Assembly (NCBI RefSeq): GCF_041260665.1
Contig: NZ_JBGCCT010000019.1
Span: 1 to 59,491, forward strand
Origin: Catenulispora sp. GP43
GTDB taxonomy: Bacteria; Actinomycetota; Actinomycetes; Streptomycetales; Catenulisporaceae
Length of the DNA stretch: 59,491 bases
Direction of reading: 5' to 3'
A program made the position numbers and the translations under genes. Within the stretch, counting starts at the first letter, position 1; the number at the start of each line of letters is the position of its first letter. Positions 33,698 through 42,173 of the stretch are shown piece after piece. The notes beneath the pieces are model-generated. The model saw only the letters and a list, made by a program, of their open reading frames with translations. It had not been told where the DNA came from and did no database searches.

Positions 33698-34772
33698 ACT
33701 CAGTCCCCCCGCTACGCGTCACGTACTCCGCCGACACGATCTTGCCGATCGTGCGGCTCCCCACCACAGCGTTGCCGTGCTCCCGCTGCGAGCGCACCAC
33801 GATGCCCTCCCGGATGTGGGCACCGGTGCCGCTCACGGTCTCCTTGCCGGAGGCCAGAGCGAGCAGCAGCGCCTCATCGTAGGGGCCTTCGTACAGCGTC
33901 GGTACCTGGGGGACCTCCACGCCGGTGTCCTTGAGCGCCTGCGACCACTCCGGCGCCCCCAGCCAGCGCAGTTCGCCCTCGACGTCGAGGCAGACGTCGA
34001 ACGCGGCGAAGCCCGGCACGTCCCCGGCGTTGGCCCCGTAGGCCAGGTCCTGCACGCCCTTGCCGTAGACCTCGCCGTAGATACCGACACGGCGCGCGCC
34101 ATAGGCCTCGGCGATCTTCGCAGCGGCCTCCAGGACCCGGTGCGCACGCACAGTCCGCCAGTACAGGTTCTTCTCGCTCTCGACCAGAGCCAGGTACTTG
34201 GACCCGAAGCCCTTGGAGGACACCAGGTACTCACCGGTCTCGGCCAGGTAGGTGAGCAGGCAGCAGGTGCCGTGCACCTTCTCGGTCGCCGACACCGGCT
34301 CGCCCGGTTCGAAGATCCCCGGATAGCGCGCGATGTTCTCGATGTCGGTCCACGGCAGCAGATCGGCGGCGGAGACGACGTCCCCGGACATACTGATCGG
34401 CACCGGCGGCACCCACTTCACGACCCCGAGCACCTCGGCGAAGTCCTCGCCGGCCTCGTGCGCGGCGGCGAGGTCTATCCCGTCGAGCACCTTGGGCCGG
34501 CACACGATGCCCTGCGACAACTCGCCCCGCAGCCGGATGGCCCTCACCCGGTCCTTGCCGGAGCCGGCCAGCCGCCCGGTCAGCCCGAGCTCCTCGATCA
34601 GCTCGGCGGGCAGCACGGACTGCTCGGGGATGTATATCGCGTAGTCACCGCTCTGGTACGCGCCCTTGGCGACGACGGCCCGATAGAGGCCGACTTGCGC
34701 CAGCTCCAACGCGTCGGCGTTGGGGTGGACGTGGATGGTCAGGGGTTCGGCGGTGACACGCAGGGTGGACAT
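33690..34772 (-). CDS. DraRnl/Rnl5-family ATP-dependent RNA ligase
   Basis: A 360-residue ligase whose layout matches Deinococcus radiodurans DraRnl: an N-terminal OB-like module (about 1-120, with SGDYAIYIPEQSVLP and LRGELSQGIVCR) ahead of the adenylyltransferase domain with motif I ATEKVHGTCC. The nucleophile falls at K165, the same position I recall for DraRnl. GIYGEVYGKGVQDLAYG (motif III) and REGIVVRS (motif IV) follow, with K349 in a motif V-like GKIVSAEY. Rnl5 enzymes seal 3'-OH/5'-phosphate nicks in RNA held by a bridging strand. It is the first gene of the operon; no clear sigma70 promoter is visible in the 104 bp upstream. Confidence 0.9.
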   Translation of the reverse strand: MSTLRVTAEPLTIHVHPNADALELAQVGLYRAVVAKGAYQSGDYAIYIPEQSVLPAELIEELGLTGRLAGSGKDRVRAIRLRGELSQGIVCRPKVLDGIDLAAAHEAGEDFAEVLGVVKWVPPVPISMSGDVVSAADLLPWTDIENIARYPGIFEPGEPVSATEKVHGTCCLLTYLAETGEYLVSSKGFGSKYLALVESEKNLYWRTVRAHRVLEAAAKIAEAYGARRVGIYGEVYGKGVQDLAYGANAGDVPGFAAFDVCLDVEGELRWLGAPEWSQALKDTGVEVPQVPTLYEGPYDEALLLALASGKETVSGTGAHIREGIVVRSQREHGNAVVGSRTIGKIVSAEYVTRSGGTEYE

Positions 34773-34876
34773 GGGCTTCTCGTCTCGTGGTGGTCAGGGT
34801 CCGGATATGGACTCGACGACGACGGTAGAGAATGTCCGACCAGCTGACTAATCGATTTCCAGAAGATGCCCCCGAC

Positions 34877-35725
34877 TCACCGGAATGCTGCGGCATTGCG
34901 GGCACACCACTCCCGGAACGTCACCGGCTCGCGCCCGAGCAGCCGCGCGACGGTATCGGTCCGCAGGCCAGTGATATCGCCCCGTGCTACCTCCACGGTC
35001 TCAACGAGCGCGGCCGCAAGGGCCGGCGGCGCACCGTTCGGGAACCGGGCTTTGACCGCCTCCTCGGGAGTCGCCGCCGTCTGAACTCGGATGTCACGTC
35101 CGAGGACGGCAGCGAGGATGCCGACCATCTCGACGGTGGTGAACGCCTCATCGCCGGTGAGCGTGTAGATCTGGCCTGCATGGCCGTCCTCGGTCAGCGC
35201 ACGCACCGCGACCGCGGCGATGTCGGCGGCGGCGATCGGCGCCACCTTGCCCGGACCGGTGGCATCGAACACCGGGCCTCCTTCGCGGATGCTCGCAGCC
35301 CAGTCCAAGGCGTTGGTCATGAAGCCACCGCAACGCAGGAAGGTGGCGGGGATACCACTGGCGCGGATGGCGTCTTCGCGGTCGCGGTGCCAGCGGCCCA
35401 TGGCCGGGACGGGATCGAAGCCGGCATGGAACGAGGACAGGTGCACGATGTGCCCGACGCCCAAGGCTTGCGCGGCGGCGATGGCGTTCACAGCTTGCCC
35501 GGTGCCAGAGCCCTGAGTGAGCAGGAAGAGCCTGTCGACGCCCTCGAAGGCCGCCTTCAGACTGGCGGCGTCTTCCAGGTCGGCAACGACACGCTCCGCA
35601 CGCTCGGGGAGGGCTGCGGCACGCCCCGGATCTCGCACGAGGATACGGAAGTCGGCCCGCCGGTCGCCGAGCTCGCGGACCACCTCACGGCCTATGTTGC
35701 CGGTGGCGCCGGTAATGAGGAGCAT
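34877..35725 (-). CDS. NmrA-like NAD(P)-binding protein (atypical SDR)
   Basis: A 282-residue Rossmann protein starting MLLITGATGNIGREVVREL, with the GxxGxxG motif. The absence of the classical Tyr-xxx-Lys pair and the presence of HIVHLSSFHAG and FLRCGGFMTN fit the NmrA/quinone-oxidoreductase-like group, acting as NAD(P)H-dependent reductase or redox sensor. It is divergent from a MarR gene with operator-like repeats between, so it is probably a target of that regulator. Confidence 0.85.
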   Translation of the reverse strand: MLLITGATGNIGREVVRELGDRRADFRILVRDPGRAAALPERAERVVADLEDAASLKAAFEGVDRLFLLTQGSGTGQAVNAIAAAQALGVGHIVHLSSFHAGFDPVPAMGRWHRDREDAIRASGIPATFLRCGGFMTNALDWAASIREGGPVFDATGPGKVAPIAAADIAAVAVRALTEDGHAGQIYTLTGDEAFTTVEMVGILAAVLGRDIRVQTAATPEEAVKARFPNGAPPALAAALVETVEVARGDITGLRTDTVARLLGREPVTFREWCARNAAAFR

Positions 35726-35737
35726 GCTCCGCCTCCG

Positions 35738-35805
35738 AAATCGTTTGCCGTCTAGCGATTAACGAGGCAAACGCTAGCCGGGCAATGACTAGCCGTCAAA
35801 CGATT
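35738..35805. promoter_or_regulatory. MarR operator-like inverted repeat
   Basis: The segments at 35738-35760 and 35784-35805 form an imperfect inverted repeat (TCGTTTG-n-CG-n-CTAG-n2-ATT and its complement). A third CTAGC element lies between them at 35773-35777. They sit between the divergent NmrA-like and MarR genes, the usual position for MarR autoregulation. Confidence 0.6.
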
Positions 35806-35889
35806 CGCGGATACACTCCTGCCGGAGCTACTACGGAGAGGTTCTCCCGGAGCTACCACCAAGAGGTACGACCGAGCGGAAGGCCACCC

Positions 35890-36366
35890 ATGCCGGAGTT
35901 CCTGGACCTGCACGGCAGCACCAACAAGGCGGTGCGCGCCGTCGCCGACGCCGACATGCGCCGCCTGGGCCTGCATCTTGGCCAGAACCACATCCTGGCC
36001 CTGCTGTGGGAGCAGGACGGCCGCACACCGGGCGAGATCGCCGCAGCCCTGAACGTGACCACACCCACGGTGGTCAAGGCAGCGACCCGAATGTCCACAG
36101 CCGGCCTGCTCACCCGACGCCGCGACCTCCACGACAACCGCCTGGTCCGACTCTGGCTCACGGACGCCGGCCGCGCCCTGCAAGAACCTGTGGAGCGGGA
36201 CCGCGAAGCCCTGGAGGAACAGCTCACCGCCGACCTCACCGACACCGAGCGGGAACAGCTCATCAGCGCCCTGTCGAAGATCCGCCGTCGCGCACAGGCA
36301 ATCCTGACCGACGTCGGCCTCCCCGACAGTGATGGTGAAGGCGATGTCGATGGCGCCTCGAACTGA
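35890..36366 (+). CDS. MarR-family transcriptional regulator
   Basis: A 158-residue winged-helix regulator. The DNA-binding segment is DGRTPGEIAAALNVTTPTVV plus a wing with DLHDNRLVRLWLTDAGR, and flanking helices form the dimer interface. The start at ATG 35890 (MPEFLDLHGSTN) has a GGAAGG Shine-Dalgarno. It is divergent from the NmrA-like reductase with which it probably forms a stress-response pair. It sits between the two RNA repair operons, but nothing shows it controls them. Confidence 0.88.
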   Translation: MPEFLDLHGSTNKAVRAVADADMRRLGLHLGQNHILALLWEQDGRTPGEIAAALNVTTPTVVKAATRMSTAGLLTRRRDLHDNRLVRLWLTDAGRALQEPVERDREALEEQLTADLTDTEREQLISALSKIRRRAQAILTDVGLPDSDGEGDVDGASN

Positions 36367-36410
36367 ACCAGTCCCTGGAGTTAATACGGGGATCGAACTC
36401 GAGGGCCAGC

Positions 36411-37253
36411 TCAGAGGGCAGGCCGCGTCCCCAACTCCAGCGTTGTCCAGTGGCCGATGGGGCGATAGCCGAGGCGCTGGTAGAGCGCGTTGCTGGTCGG
36501 GTTCGTCATATCAGTGAAGAGAACGACCTCGAGCCCGGCATCCAGCCCACGCCGACTGATCGCGGTGGTGACAACGCCGGCGTAGCCCCGGCCGCGCAGC
36601 GTGCGCGGTGTGAAGACCGGGGCGACGCGCGTGACTCCCGCGATCGGCGCCGTAGTGCCCGCCAGCGAGGCCGGGACGCCGTCGACCTCCCACAACAAGA
36701 GCTCACCGTTCGCCAGACGCCGATCGACAGACCGCGCCACGTCCCCACCTGCGGCCTCGCCGACGTCCTCACCGAAGGCGGTGAACCACTCGACCAGCAG
36801 CTCCCGATCGGCCTCGGTCACAAGCCGGGCACTCCCCGGCGGCGCCGGCTCAGGCGGGGTGAGCTCCGCCAGCCGGAAGAGACGCCGGTTCGAAACCACC
36901 TCAGCCAGACGCCCAGTCGCGGCGTGCCAAGCCTCCGCGAAAACCTTCAGACCCTCCGCAGGGCCCCTCACCCCAGACACGCCGTCCAGCACCCCGACCA
37001 ACTCCTGCAAGGCGGCCACCGGAGCATCGGAAACGATGGGTGGCATCGGCGGCGTGCGCAGGAAGACGGCCTGGGCCGTCGAGTCGCCGTACCAGCCGAA
37101 CAACGGCGGGGAGTCGCTGTAAGTCGTAGCTCCGGATGTCCGCAGAGTGGCGACGACGGTCAGCAGGACGGTGTTGCGCACGGGATCGGCGTGCAGGAAG
37201 GCTCCGGCGGCGGTCTCGAACTCGTCGATGTCAGCTGTCACATGCCAGGTCAT
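36411..37253 (-). CDS. GNAT-family acetyltransferase
   Basis: A 280-residue protein whose C-terminal half is a GNAT domain: RVAPVFTPRTLRGRGYAGVV (acetyl-CoA loop RGRGYA), VVLFTDMTNPTSNALYQRLGYRPIG. The N-terminal half is a degenerate domain, as in mycothiol-synthase-like tandem GNATs. The substrate is unknown. It is convergent with the MarR gene. Confidence 0.85.
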   Translation of the reverse strand: MTWHVTADIDEFETAAGAFLHADPVRNTVLLTVVATLRTSGATTYSDSPPLFGWYGDSTAQAVFLRTPPMPPIVSDAPVAALQELVGVLDGVSGVRGPAEGLKVFAEAWHAATGRLAEVVSNRRLFRLAELTPPEPAPPGSARLVTEADRELLVEWFTAFGEDVGEAAGGDVARSVDRRLANGELLLWEVDGVPASLAGTTAPIAGVTRVAPVFTPRTLRGRGYAGVVTTAISRRGLDAGLEVVLFTDMTNPTSNALYQRLGYRPIGHWTTLELGTRPAL

Positions 37254-37442
37254 GTCTCACGGTGGCACAGCCCGCCCGGCAGCCGCACGCGAGTATAGGA
37301 CCGCTCACGCCCGGCAAGCAGGGTGGAAAACCTCATCTGACCACGGAAGTTCTCCGGGCCGTCCTCCCCCAGGTACGAGCACGACGCCGGGCATCGACTT
37401 CGTCGCGTCCCCACCGGAATCCCGAAAGACCGATGCACGGAT

Positions 37443-37714
37443 GAGCACGTCCATATCCCCTGGTGGTTCGTGGCCGCCGCGATCAAGCACCAGGGCGCAC
37501 CGATCATGCTGATCATATTCACCGACGCCATGCTCGCAATGACGGCCGCGACCGTCGGAGTGAGCGGGTACTTCAGGAATGCGGCACTGACGCAGAGCCG
37601 AGGGCAGGATCGTCCCCAACCAAGAGCGAGAAGCGACGCCTGCTCTTCCAAGTACTTGGCACGGGCGCCGCCCTGCTCGCGGCGGAGTTCGCCTTCCTCA
37701 TCCATTCCCGCTGA
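37443..37714 (+). pseudogene. possible frameshifted small membrane-protein gene
   Basis: In the 763-bp gap between the GNAT and pnkp genes, one frame reads HVHIPWWFVAAAIKHQGAP and a hydrophobic helix (IMLIIFTDAMLAMTAATVGV). After about position 37600 another frame continues with EKRRLLFQVLGTGAALLAAE and AFLIHSR before a stop. Together they look like a two-helix membrane protein of about 85 residues with a frameshift. There is no clear start codon. The rest of the gap (37254-37442 and 37715-37964) shows nothing I can support. Confidence 0.35.
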
Positions 37715-37964
37715 CGCGCAGACACCAGGCGATGACAGTGATCCCGTGCGGAGCCACGGCACGGACTTGTGCCGCTACTGCTCTTCGCGATACCGCCCAC
37801 CGGAATCTCCGTTACTCGCCGGAGACAGCCGCCTGGGAGGACCGCGTCAGCCACAGCCAGCATAGCCCCCGCGATTCACGCGCGGCGCTCGTCTCGGCAG
37901 CCCGAAGGTGCCCGCCGCCAGCCCGAAAACCGTCGGCGGACACCCATCACCTGCCCTCGTTCCC

Positions 37965-38012
37965 GTTGTAGCTCCAGTCGTCGCTCCCGTCGTAGCTCCG
38001 GTCGTAACTCCC
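37965..38012. repeat. 12-bp tandem repeat, four copies, beside the pnkp 3' end
   Basis: Four head-to-tail copies of GTCGTAGCTCCN with one or two changes each end 4 bp before the pnkp stop codon on the map, i.e. immediately downstream of it in transcription. It is a non-coding slippage-type repeat. Confidence 0.75.
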
Positions 38013-38016
38013 CGCT

Positions 38017-40587
38017 CTACAACCGCGGGTCGACCGGCTCCGACTCCAGCGCCAGCACCGCGAACACCGCCTCGTGCACGCGCCACAGCGGCTCGCCGCC
38101 GACGAAGCGCTCCACCGACTCCAGCCCCAGCGCGTACTCCCGGCTCGCGAGCGAACGCTTGCGCCCCAGCCCCCGGTGCCGCAGCCGGTCCAAGTTCGGC
38201 GCCTCGAGGTACTCCGGGCCGTAGATGATCCGCAGGTACTCCGGACCGCGGCACTTCACACCCGGCTGCACCGGGCCCCGCCGACCCGCCGTGAAGCCGT
38301 GCAGAGGCTTGACAACCATGCCCTCGCCGCCGGCTGCCGTCATCGTCTGCCACCAGGCCGTCGCCTCGGCGACCGAGGCCTCGTCCTCCACGTCGACGAC
38401 GCGCCGCTCGGTACGCGTGAAGAACCCCGGGTCGGCGGCGACCAGGCGGTCGGCCAGAGCGATGTGCCAGTCGTTACCCTTGGTCACAGCGTGGTTGGCA
38501 CCCTGGGATGCCAGGATCTGGAACGGCGCCAGCCGCAGCCCCTCAAGCCCGTCCACCGGCCAGCAGTAGCGCCCATAAGCGGCGGTGAAAGCCAGCGCAT
38601 CGCCAAGCCGCCGCTCCTGACGAGCGGCGAGCTCCCCGACATCCAGCCCCCGAGCAGCAGCAGCACCCAGCACCGAGGTGGCAGCCATCAACGAGGCCCG
38701 CGCCGCCGCACCCACCGCCGCATACTGGTCCCGCAGCAGCCCCATCGCCTTCGCCGACCACGGCAGCAGCTCGCAGTCCAGCAGCAGCCAGTCCGTCTCC
38801 AGCTCCGTCCAAAGACCGGCGGCGTCGACGGCCGAGCGCACCCGTGCCAGCACCGCCTCGATTTGCTCGGGCCGGTCGAAGAACGGCCGGCCTGTACGTG
38901 TGTAGACAGCGCCGGTACTGCCGTCCTCGACGCCGAAGTGGGAACGTGCGGAGTCGGCGTCGCGCGCGATCACCACCACCGCCCTCGAACCCATGTGCTT
39001 CTCCTCGCACAGCAGCTCCCTGACGCCCTCCTCCCGGTACGCCGCGAACGCCTCCGCCGGGTGCTCAAGGAACCCCGGCAGCGTGGACGTCGCACACGGC
39101 GCCATCGTCGGCGGCAGGTACACCAGCCAGCGCGGGTCCACCGCGAAGCGGCTCATCACCTCCAGCGCCGCGGCGGCGTTCTCCTCCTGCACCGTGACCC
39201 GTCCCAGGTGGCGCGCCTCCACGGTCCGGCGGCCGAGCACGTCGTCCAGGTCCAGCACCCCGGGGTCGCGGCGCACCACGCCGGCCCCGGAGGCGAACGT
39301 CGTGGCCTGCAGCGGACGCACCGGCTCGTACCAGACCCGCTCAGCCGGCACCGAAACCGGCTCACGCTCCGGGTACCGCAGAGCGCTGAGCCGTCCGCCG
39401 AAGACCGCGCCGGTGTCCAGGCACAGCGTGTTGTTGACCCACTCCAGGTCCAACACCGGCGTGTGCCCGTACAGCACCATCGCCGGGCCCCGGTAGTCAT
39501 TGGCCCACGGGTAGCGCACCGGAAGCCCGAACTCGTCGGTCTCCCCAGTGGTCTCCCCGTACATAGCGAACGAGCGGACCCGCCCCGAGGCACGCCCCTG
39601 GTACTCCTGCTTGAGGCCGGCGTGTGCCACCACCAGCTTGCCGGCGTCCAGGACATAGTGACTGACCAGTCCGTCGCAGAAGGCGCGGACCCGCTTGCGG
39701 AAGTCCTCGTCCTCGGCGCCCAACTGCGCCAGCGACTCGGCCAGGCCGTGGGCGACCTTGACGTTGCGCCCGTCCAGCGCGCGGACCAGCTTGTTCTCGT
39801 GGTTCCCGGTGACACACAGCGCGTGCCCGGCCTCGACCATCCCCATCGCCAGGCGCAGCACGCCGGGCGTGTCGGGACCGCGATCCACCAGGTCGCCGAC
39901 GAACACCGCCGTACGACCTTCGGGATGCACGGCGTCGACCGCACGGCCGAGCTCGTCGCGTACGAGGGTGTACCCGAGCGTGGTGAGCAGCGTCTCGAGC
40001 TCGGCGCGGCAGCCGTGGACGTCGCCGATGACGTCGAACGGGCCCGTGAGGTCGCGCTTATCGTTGTACGCCTTCTCATAGGTGATGGCGGCCGCGTCGA
40101 CCTCCTCGACACTCTTCAGGACGTGCACCTTCCGGAAGCCCTCGCGCGCCAGGTTCCGCAGCCCGTTGCGCAGCTCCCGGCGCTGCCGGGCGATGACGCG
40201 CGCCGGCAGGTCGGCGCGGTCGGCACGCTCGGCGTTGCGGTCGACGCAGACACGCTCGGGGATGTCCAGCACGATCGCGACCGGCAGTACGTCGTACTCA
40301 CGCGCCAGCTTCACCAGCGACTCGCGAGCCTTGCTCTGCACGTTCGTGGCGTCGACGACGGTCAGCAGACCCCGGCGCAGACGGACGCCGGCGATGTGGT
40401 GCAGGAGCGCGAAGGCGTCCGGGGTCGCCGACTGGTCGTTCTCGTCGTCGGCGACGATGCCGCGGCAGGCGTCGGAAGACACGATCGCGGTCGAACGGAA
40501 GTGCTTGTGGGCGAAGGTGGACTTGCCGGAGCCGCTGGTGCCGATCAGCACGACCAGCGACAGCTCGGGGACGGCCAGGTCAGACAT
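38017..40587 (-). CDS. pnkp: bacterial Pnkp: kinase-phosphatase-ligase of the Hen1/Pnkp RNA repair system
   Basis: An 856-residue three-domain end-healing and sealing enzyme (Clostridium thermocellum Pnkp is 870). The N-terminal 5'-kinase has P-loop LIGTSGSGKSTFAH (14-27). The central binuclear metallophosphoesterase has DVIGDVHGC (185-193), GDLVDRGPD (231-239), GNHE (261-264) and VAHAGLKQ, giving 2',3'-phosphatase activity. The C-terminal ligase-like adenylyltransferase has nucleophile K530 in CEEKHMGSR and EGMVVKPLHGF as motif IV/V. In this family the ligase module adenylates itself but needs Hen1 to seal. The ATG at 40587 overlaps hen1 by 8 bp. Confidence 0.95.
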   Translation of the reverse strand: MSDLAVPELSLVVLIGTSGSGKSTFAHKHFRSTAIVSSDACRGIVADDENDQSATPDAFALLHHIAGVRLRRGLLTVVDATNVQSKARESLVKLAREYDVLPVAIVLDIPERVCVDRNAERADRADLPARVIARQRRELRNGLRNLAREGFRKVHVLKSVEEVDAAAITYEKAYNDKRDLTGPFDVIGDVHGCRAELETLLTTLGYTLVRDELGRAVDAVHPEGRTAVFVGDLVDRGPDTPGVLRLAMGMVEAGHALCVTGNHENKLVRALDGRNVKVAHGLAESLAQLGAEDEDFRKRVRAFCDGLVSHYVLDAGKLVVAHAGLKQEYQGRASGRVRSFAMYGETTGETDEFGLPVRYPWANDYRGPAMVLYGHTPVLDLEWVNNTLCLDTGAVFGGRLSALRYPEREPVSVPAERVWYEPVRPLQATTFASGAGVVRRDPGVLDLDDVLGRRTVEARHLGRVTVQEENAAAALEVMSRFAVDPRWLVYLPPTMAPCATSTLPGFLEHPAEAFAAYREEGVRELLCEEKHMGSRAVVVIARDADSARSHFGVEDGSTGAVYTRTGRPFFDRPEQIEAVLARVRSAVDAAGLWTELETDWLLLDCELLPWSAKAMGLLRDQYAAVGAAARASLMAATSVLGAAAARGLDVGELAARQERRLGDALAFTAAYGRYCWPVDGLEGLRLAPFQILASQGANHAVTKGNDWHIALADRLVAADPGFFTRTERRVVDVEDEASVAEATAWWQTMTAAGGEGMVVKPLHGFTAGRRGPVQPGVKCRGPEYLRIIYGPEYLEAPNLDRLRHRGLGRKRSLASREYALGLESVERFVGGEPLWRVHEAVFAVLALESEPVDPRL

Positions 40588-42130
40588 CGGCCGAGGCCTC
40601 CTTCTTGGTGAGGGTGAACAGCGCGAGCTGCGTGGACGGTCCGAGCTCCGGGTCGATCTCGCCGACCGGCTTGAAGCGGACGTCGTAGCCATGGGCGGCG
40701 GCGACCCGTTCGGCCCAGGCGCGGAACTCGGCGCGGGTCCACTCGAAACGGTGGTCGCTGTGCCGGAAGCGGCCGGCCTCCAGCGTCTCGTAGCGGGCGT
40801 TGTACTCGATGTTGGGCGTGGTTACCACGACGGCGCGGGGGTGCGCGGCGTGGAACACGGCGTGCTCCAGCGCGGGCAGGCGATGCGGGTCGACGTGCTC
40901 GATGACCTCCATTAGCACCGCGGCGTCGTAGCCGGTCAGCGCCGCGTCGGTGTAGGTCAGGGCGCCCTGGCGCAGGGTCAGGCGCGCCCTGACACGGTCC
41001 GGGAGACGGTCCACACGCAGCTTGCGCACCGCCATCTGGAGCGCGCGGGCCGAGACGTCGATGCCGACGACCTCGGTGAACGCCTTGTCGTTGAGCAGGT
41101 CGCGCAGCAGTGCGCCCTCGCCGCAGCCGAGGTCCAGGACGCGGGCGGCCTCGGCCTCGTGCAGGGTTTCGACGACGGCCGCTCGGCGGGCGCTCGCCAG
41201 AGACAGCTTGGCGCGTGCCTCCGGTGTCAGCTCGGCGCGCGACTCCGGAGCTACCTCGGCGCGCGACTCCGGAGCTACGTCGGCACGTGCCTCCTGTGCC
41301 ACCTCGGCGCGCGACTCCGGTCCTACCGCGGCGCCCTCCTCCTCGAACCCCACCGCATTGTCCAACGCCTCCGGCTCAACGTCGTCCACCTCCGCCAGCC
41401 GCGCCAGCGCCTCACGCACCAGCGGCTGACGCCGTGCCAGGTACCGGCGCGCGATCATGCCGCGCATCGGGTGCGTACCGAGCCAGCCCTCGCCGACGCG
41501 CACCAGCTTGTCGACCTCGTCGTTGGCGACCCAGTAGTGCTTGGCGCCGTCGAGGGCGGCCAGCAGTACGAACAGGTGCGACAACGCCTCGGACAGGCGC
41601 AGGGTCCCGGTGAGGGTCAGCTTCATGTAGCGCGAGGCGCCCCATTCCGGGAACGCCGGGTCCAGCTCCACCGGTTCGACCTCGACGGTCCAGCCCAGCG
41701 GTTCGAACAGCGACACGGCCAGTTCCGGCTCACGGCAGATAAGCGCCGGCACCTCGATGCGCAGCGGCAGCGCCGTGGCGGCCAGTTCCGGACGCTGGTC
41801 GCAGCGGCCACGCAGCGCGCTCCGGAAGACGTGCCCGAGGGCCGAGGCCAGCAGTGAGGACGCCGCGTACGGACGGTCGTTGACGTACTGCGACAGCGCG
41901 AAGTCCTGGCTGTGCCGACCCCGTCCACGCACCAGCGCAATCGGGTCCACCTCCAAGAGCAACGCGGCGGTGCACTCCTGATCGCTGGCGACCGGATAGA
42001 ACACGTGGGCCGTGCCGTAGGTCACGGAGAAGGCCTGGACCCGCCCCGGATTCTTGTGCAGCAGGAAGCCCAGGTCAGTGGCCGGCCAGTCAGCGCCGGG
42101 CGGCGCCGTCGCGGTAATTGTCAGGAGCAT
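40580..42130 (-). CDS. hen1: Hen1, 3'-terminal RNA ribose 2'-O-methyltransferase
   Basis: A 516-residue Pnkp partner. The N-terminal half (1-260, starting MLLTITATAPPGADWPATDL with LGFLLHKNPGRVQAF) is the domain that activates the Pnkp ligase. The C-terminal methyltransferase has SAM motif RVLDLGCGEGALL (330-342) and the Hen1 metal site E408-E411-H412 in MEVIEHVDPHR with H460 in RHSDHRFEW. It marks the 3'-terminal 2'-OH of healed RNA before sealing so the repaired site resists re-cleavage. An unusual Ala/Glu/Arg repeat linker (PESRAEVA units, 268-308) joins the halves. The start at ATG 42130 follows kptA by 43 bp. Confidence 0.95.
   Translation of the reverse strand: MLLTITATAPPGADWPATDLGFLLHKNPGRVQAFSVTYGTAHVFYPVASDQECTAALLLEVDPIALVRGRGRHSQDFALSQYVNDRPYAASSLLASALGHVFRSALRGRCDQRPELAATALPLRIEVPALICREPELAVSLFEPLGWTVEVEPVELDPAFPEWGASRYMKLTLTGTLRLSEALSHLFVLLAALDGAKHYWVANDEVDKLVRVGEGWLGTHPMRGMIARRYLARRQPLVREALARLAEVDDVEPEALDNAVGFEEEGAAVGPESRAEVAQEARADVAPESRAEVAPESRAELTPEARAKLSLASARRAAVVETLHEAEAARVLDLGCGEGALLRDLLNDKAFTEVVGIDVSARALQMAVRKLRVDRLPDRVRARLTLRQGALTYTDAALTGYDAAVLMEVIEHVDPHRLPALEHAVFHAAHPRAVVVTTPNIEYNARYETLEAGRFRHSDHRFEWTRAEFRAWAERVAAAHGYDVRFKPVGEIDPELGPSTQLALFTLTKKEASADV
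41207..41329 (-). repeat. 33-bp-type tandem repeat in hen1
   Basis: Degenerate tandem units encode PESRAEVA/QEARADVA/PESRAEVA/PESRAELT/PEARAKLS. They form a charged, probably helical linker between the ligase-activating and methyltransferase domains. Nearly identical copies at 41228-41275 suggest recent expansion. Confidence 0.8.
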
Positions 42131-42173
42131 TGCACGATCGTGGCGGACCGGCCCCGACCAGGCAACCTGGTAT

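Noticed and set aside
34773-34876. RtcR/sigma54-type promoter for the RNA ligase operon
   Set aside because: No GG-N10-GC element is visible, and actinomycetes generally lack sigma54.
37250-37762. 170-codon minus-strand frame in the gap before pnkp
   Set aside because: Cys/Ser/Arg-rich translation without domain, start signal or plausible codon use; the plus-strand membrane-protein remnant explains the region better.
37965-38012. Short coding repeat (Val-Val-Ala-Pro) on the plus strand
   Set aside because: It lies only in a shadow frame without start context; treated as a non-coding tandem repeat.
38074-40611. Long open frame (845 codons) on the plus strand opposite pnkp
   Set aside because: It mirrors the antisense of a clear Pnkp gene with all catalytic motifs; its translation is Arg/His/Gln/Val-rich without a family signature, as expected for high-GC shadow frames.
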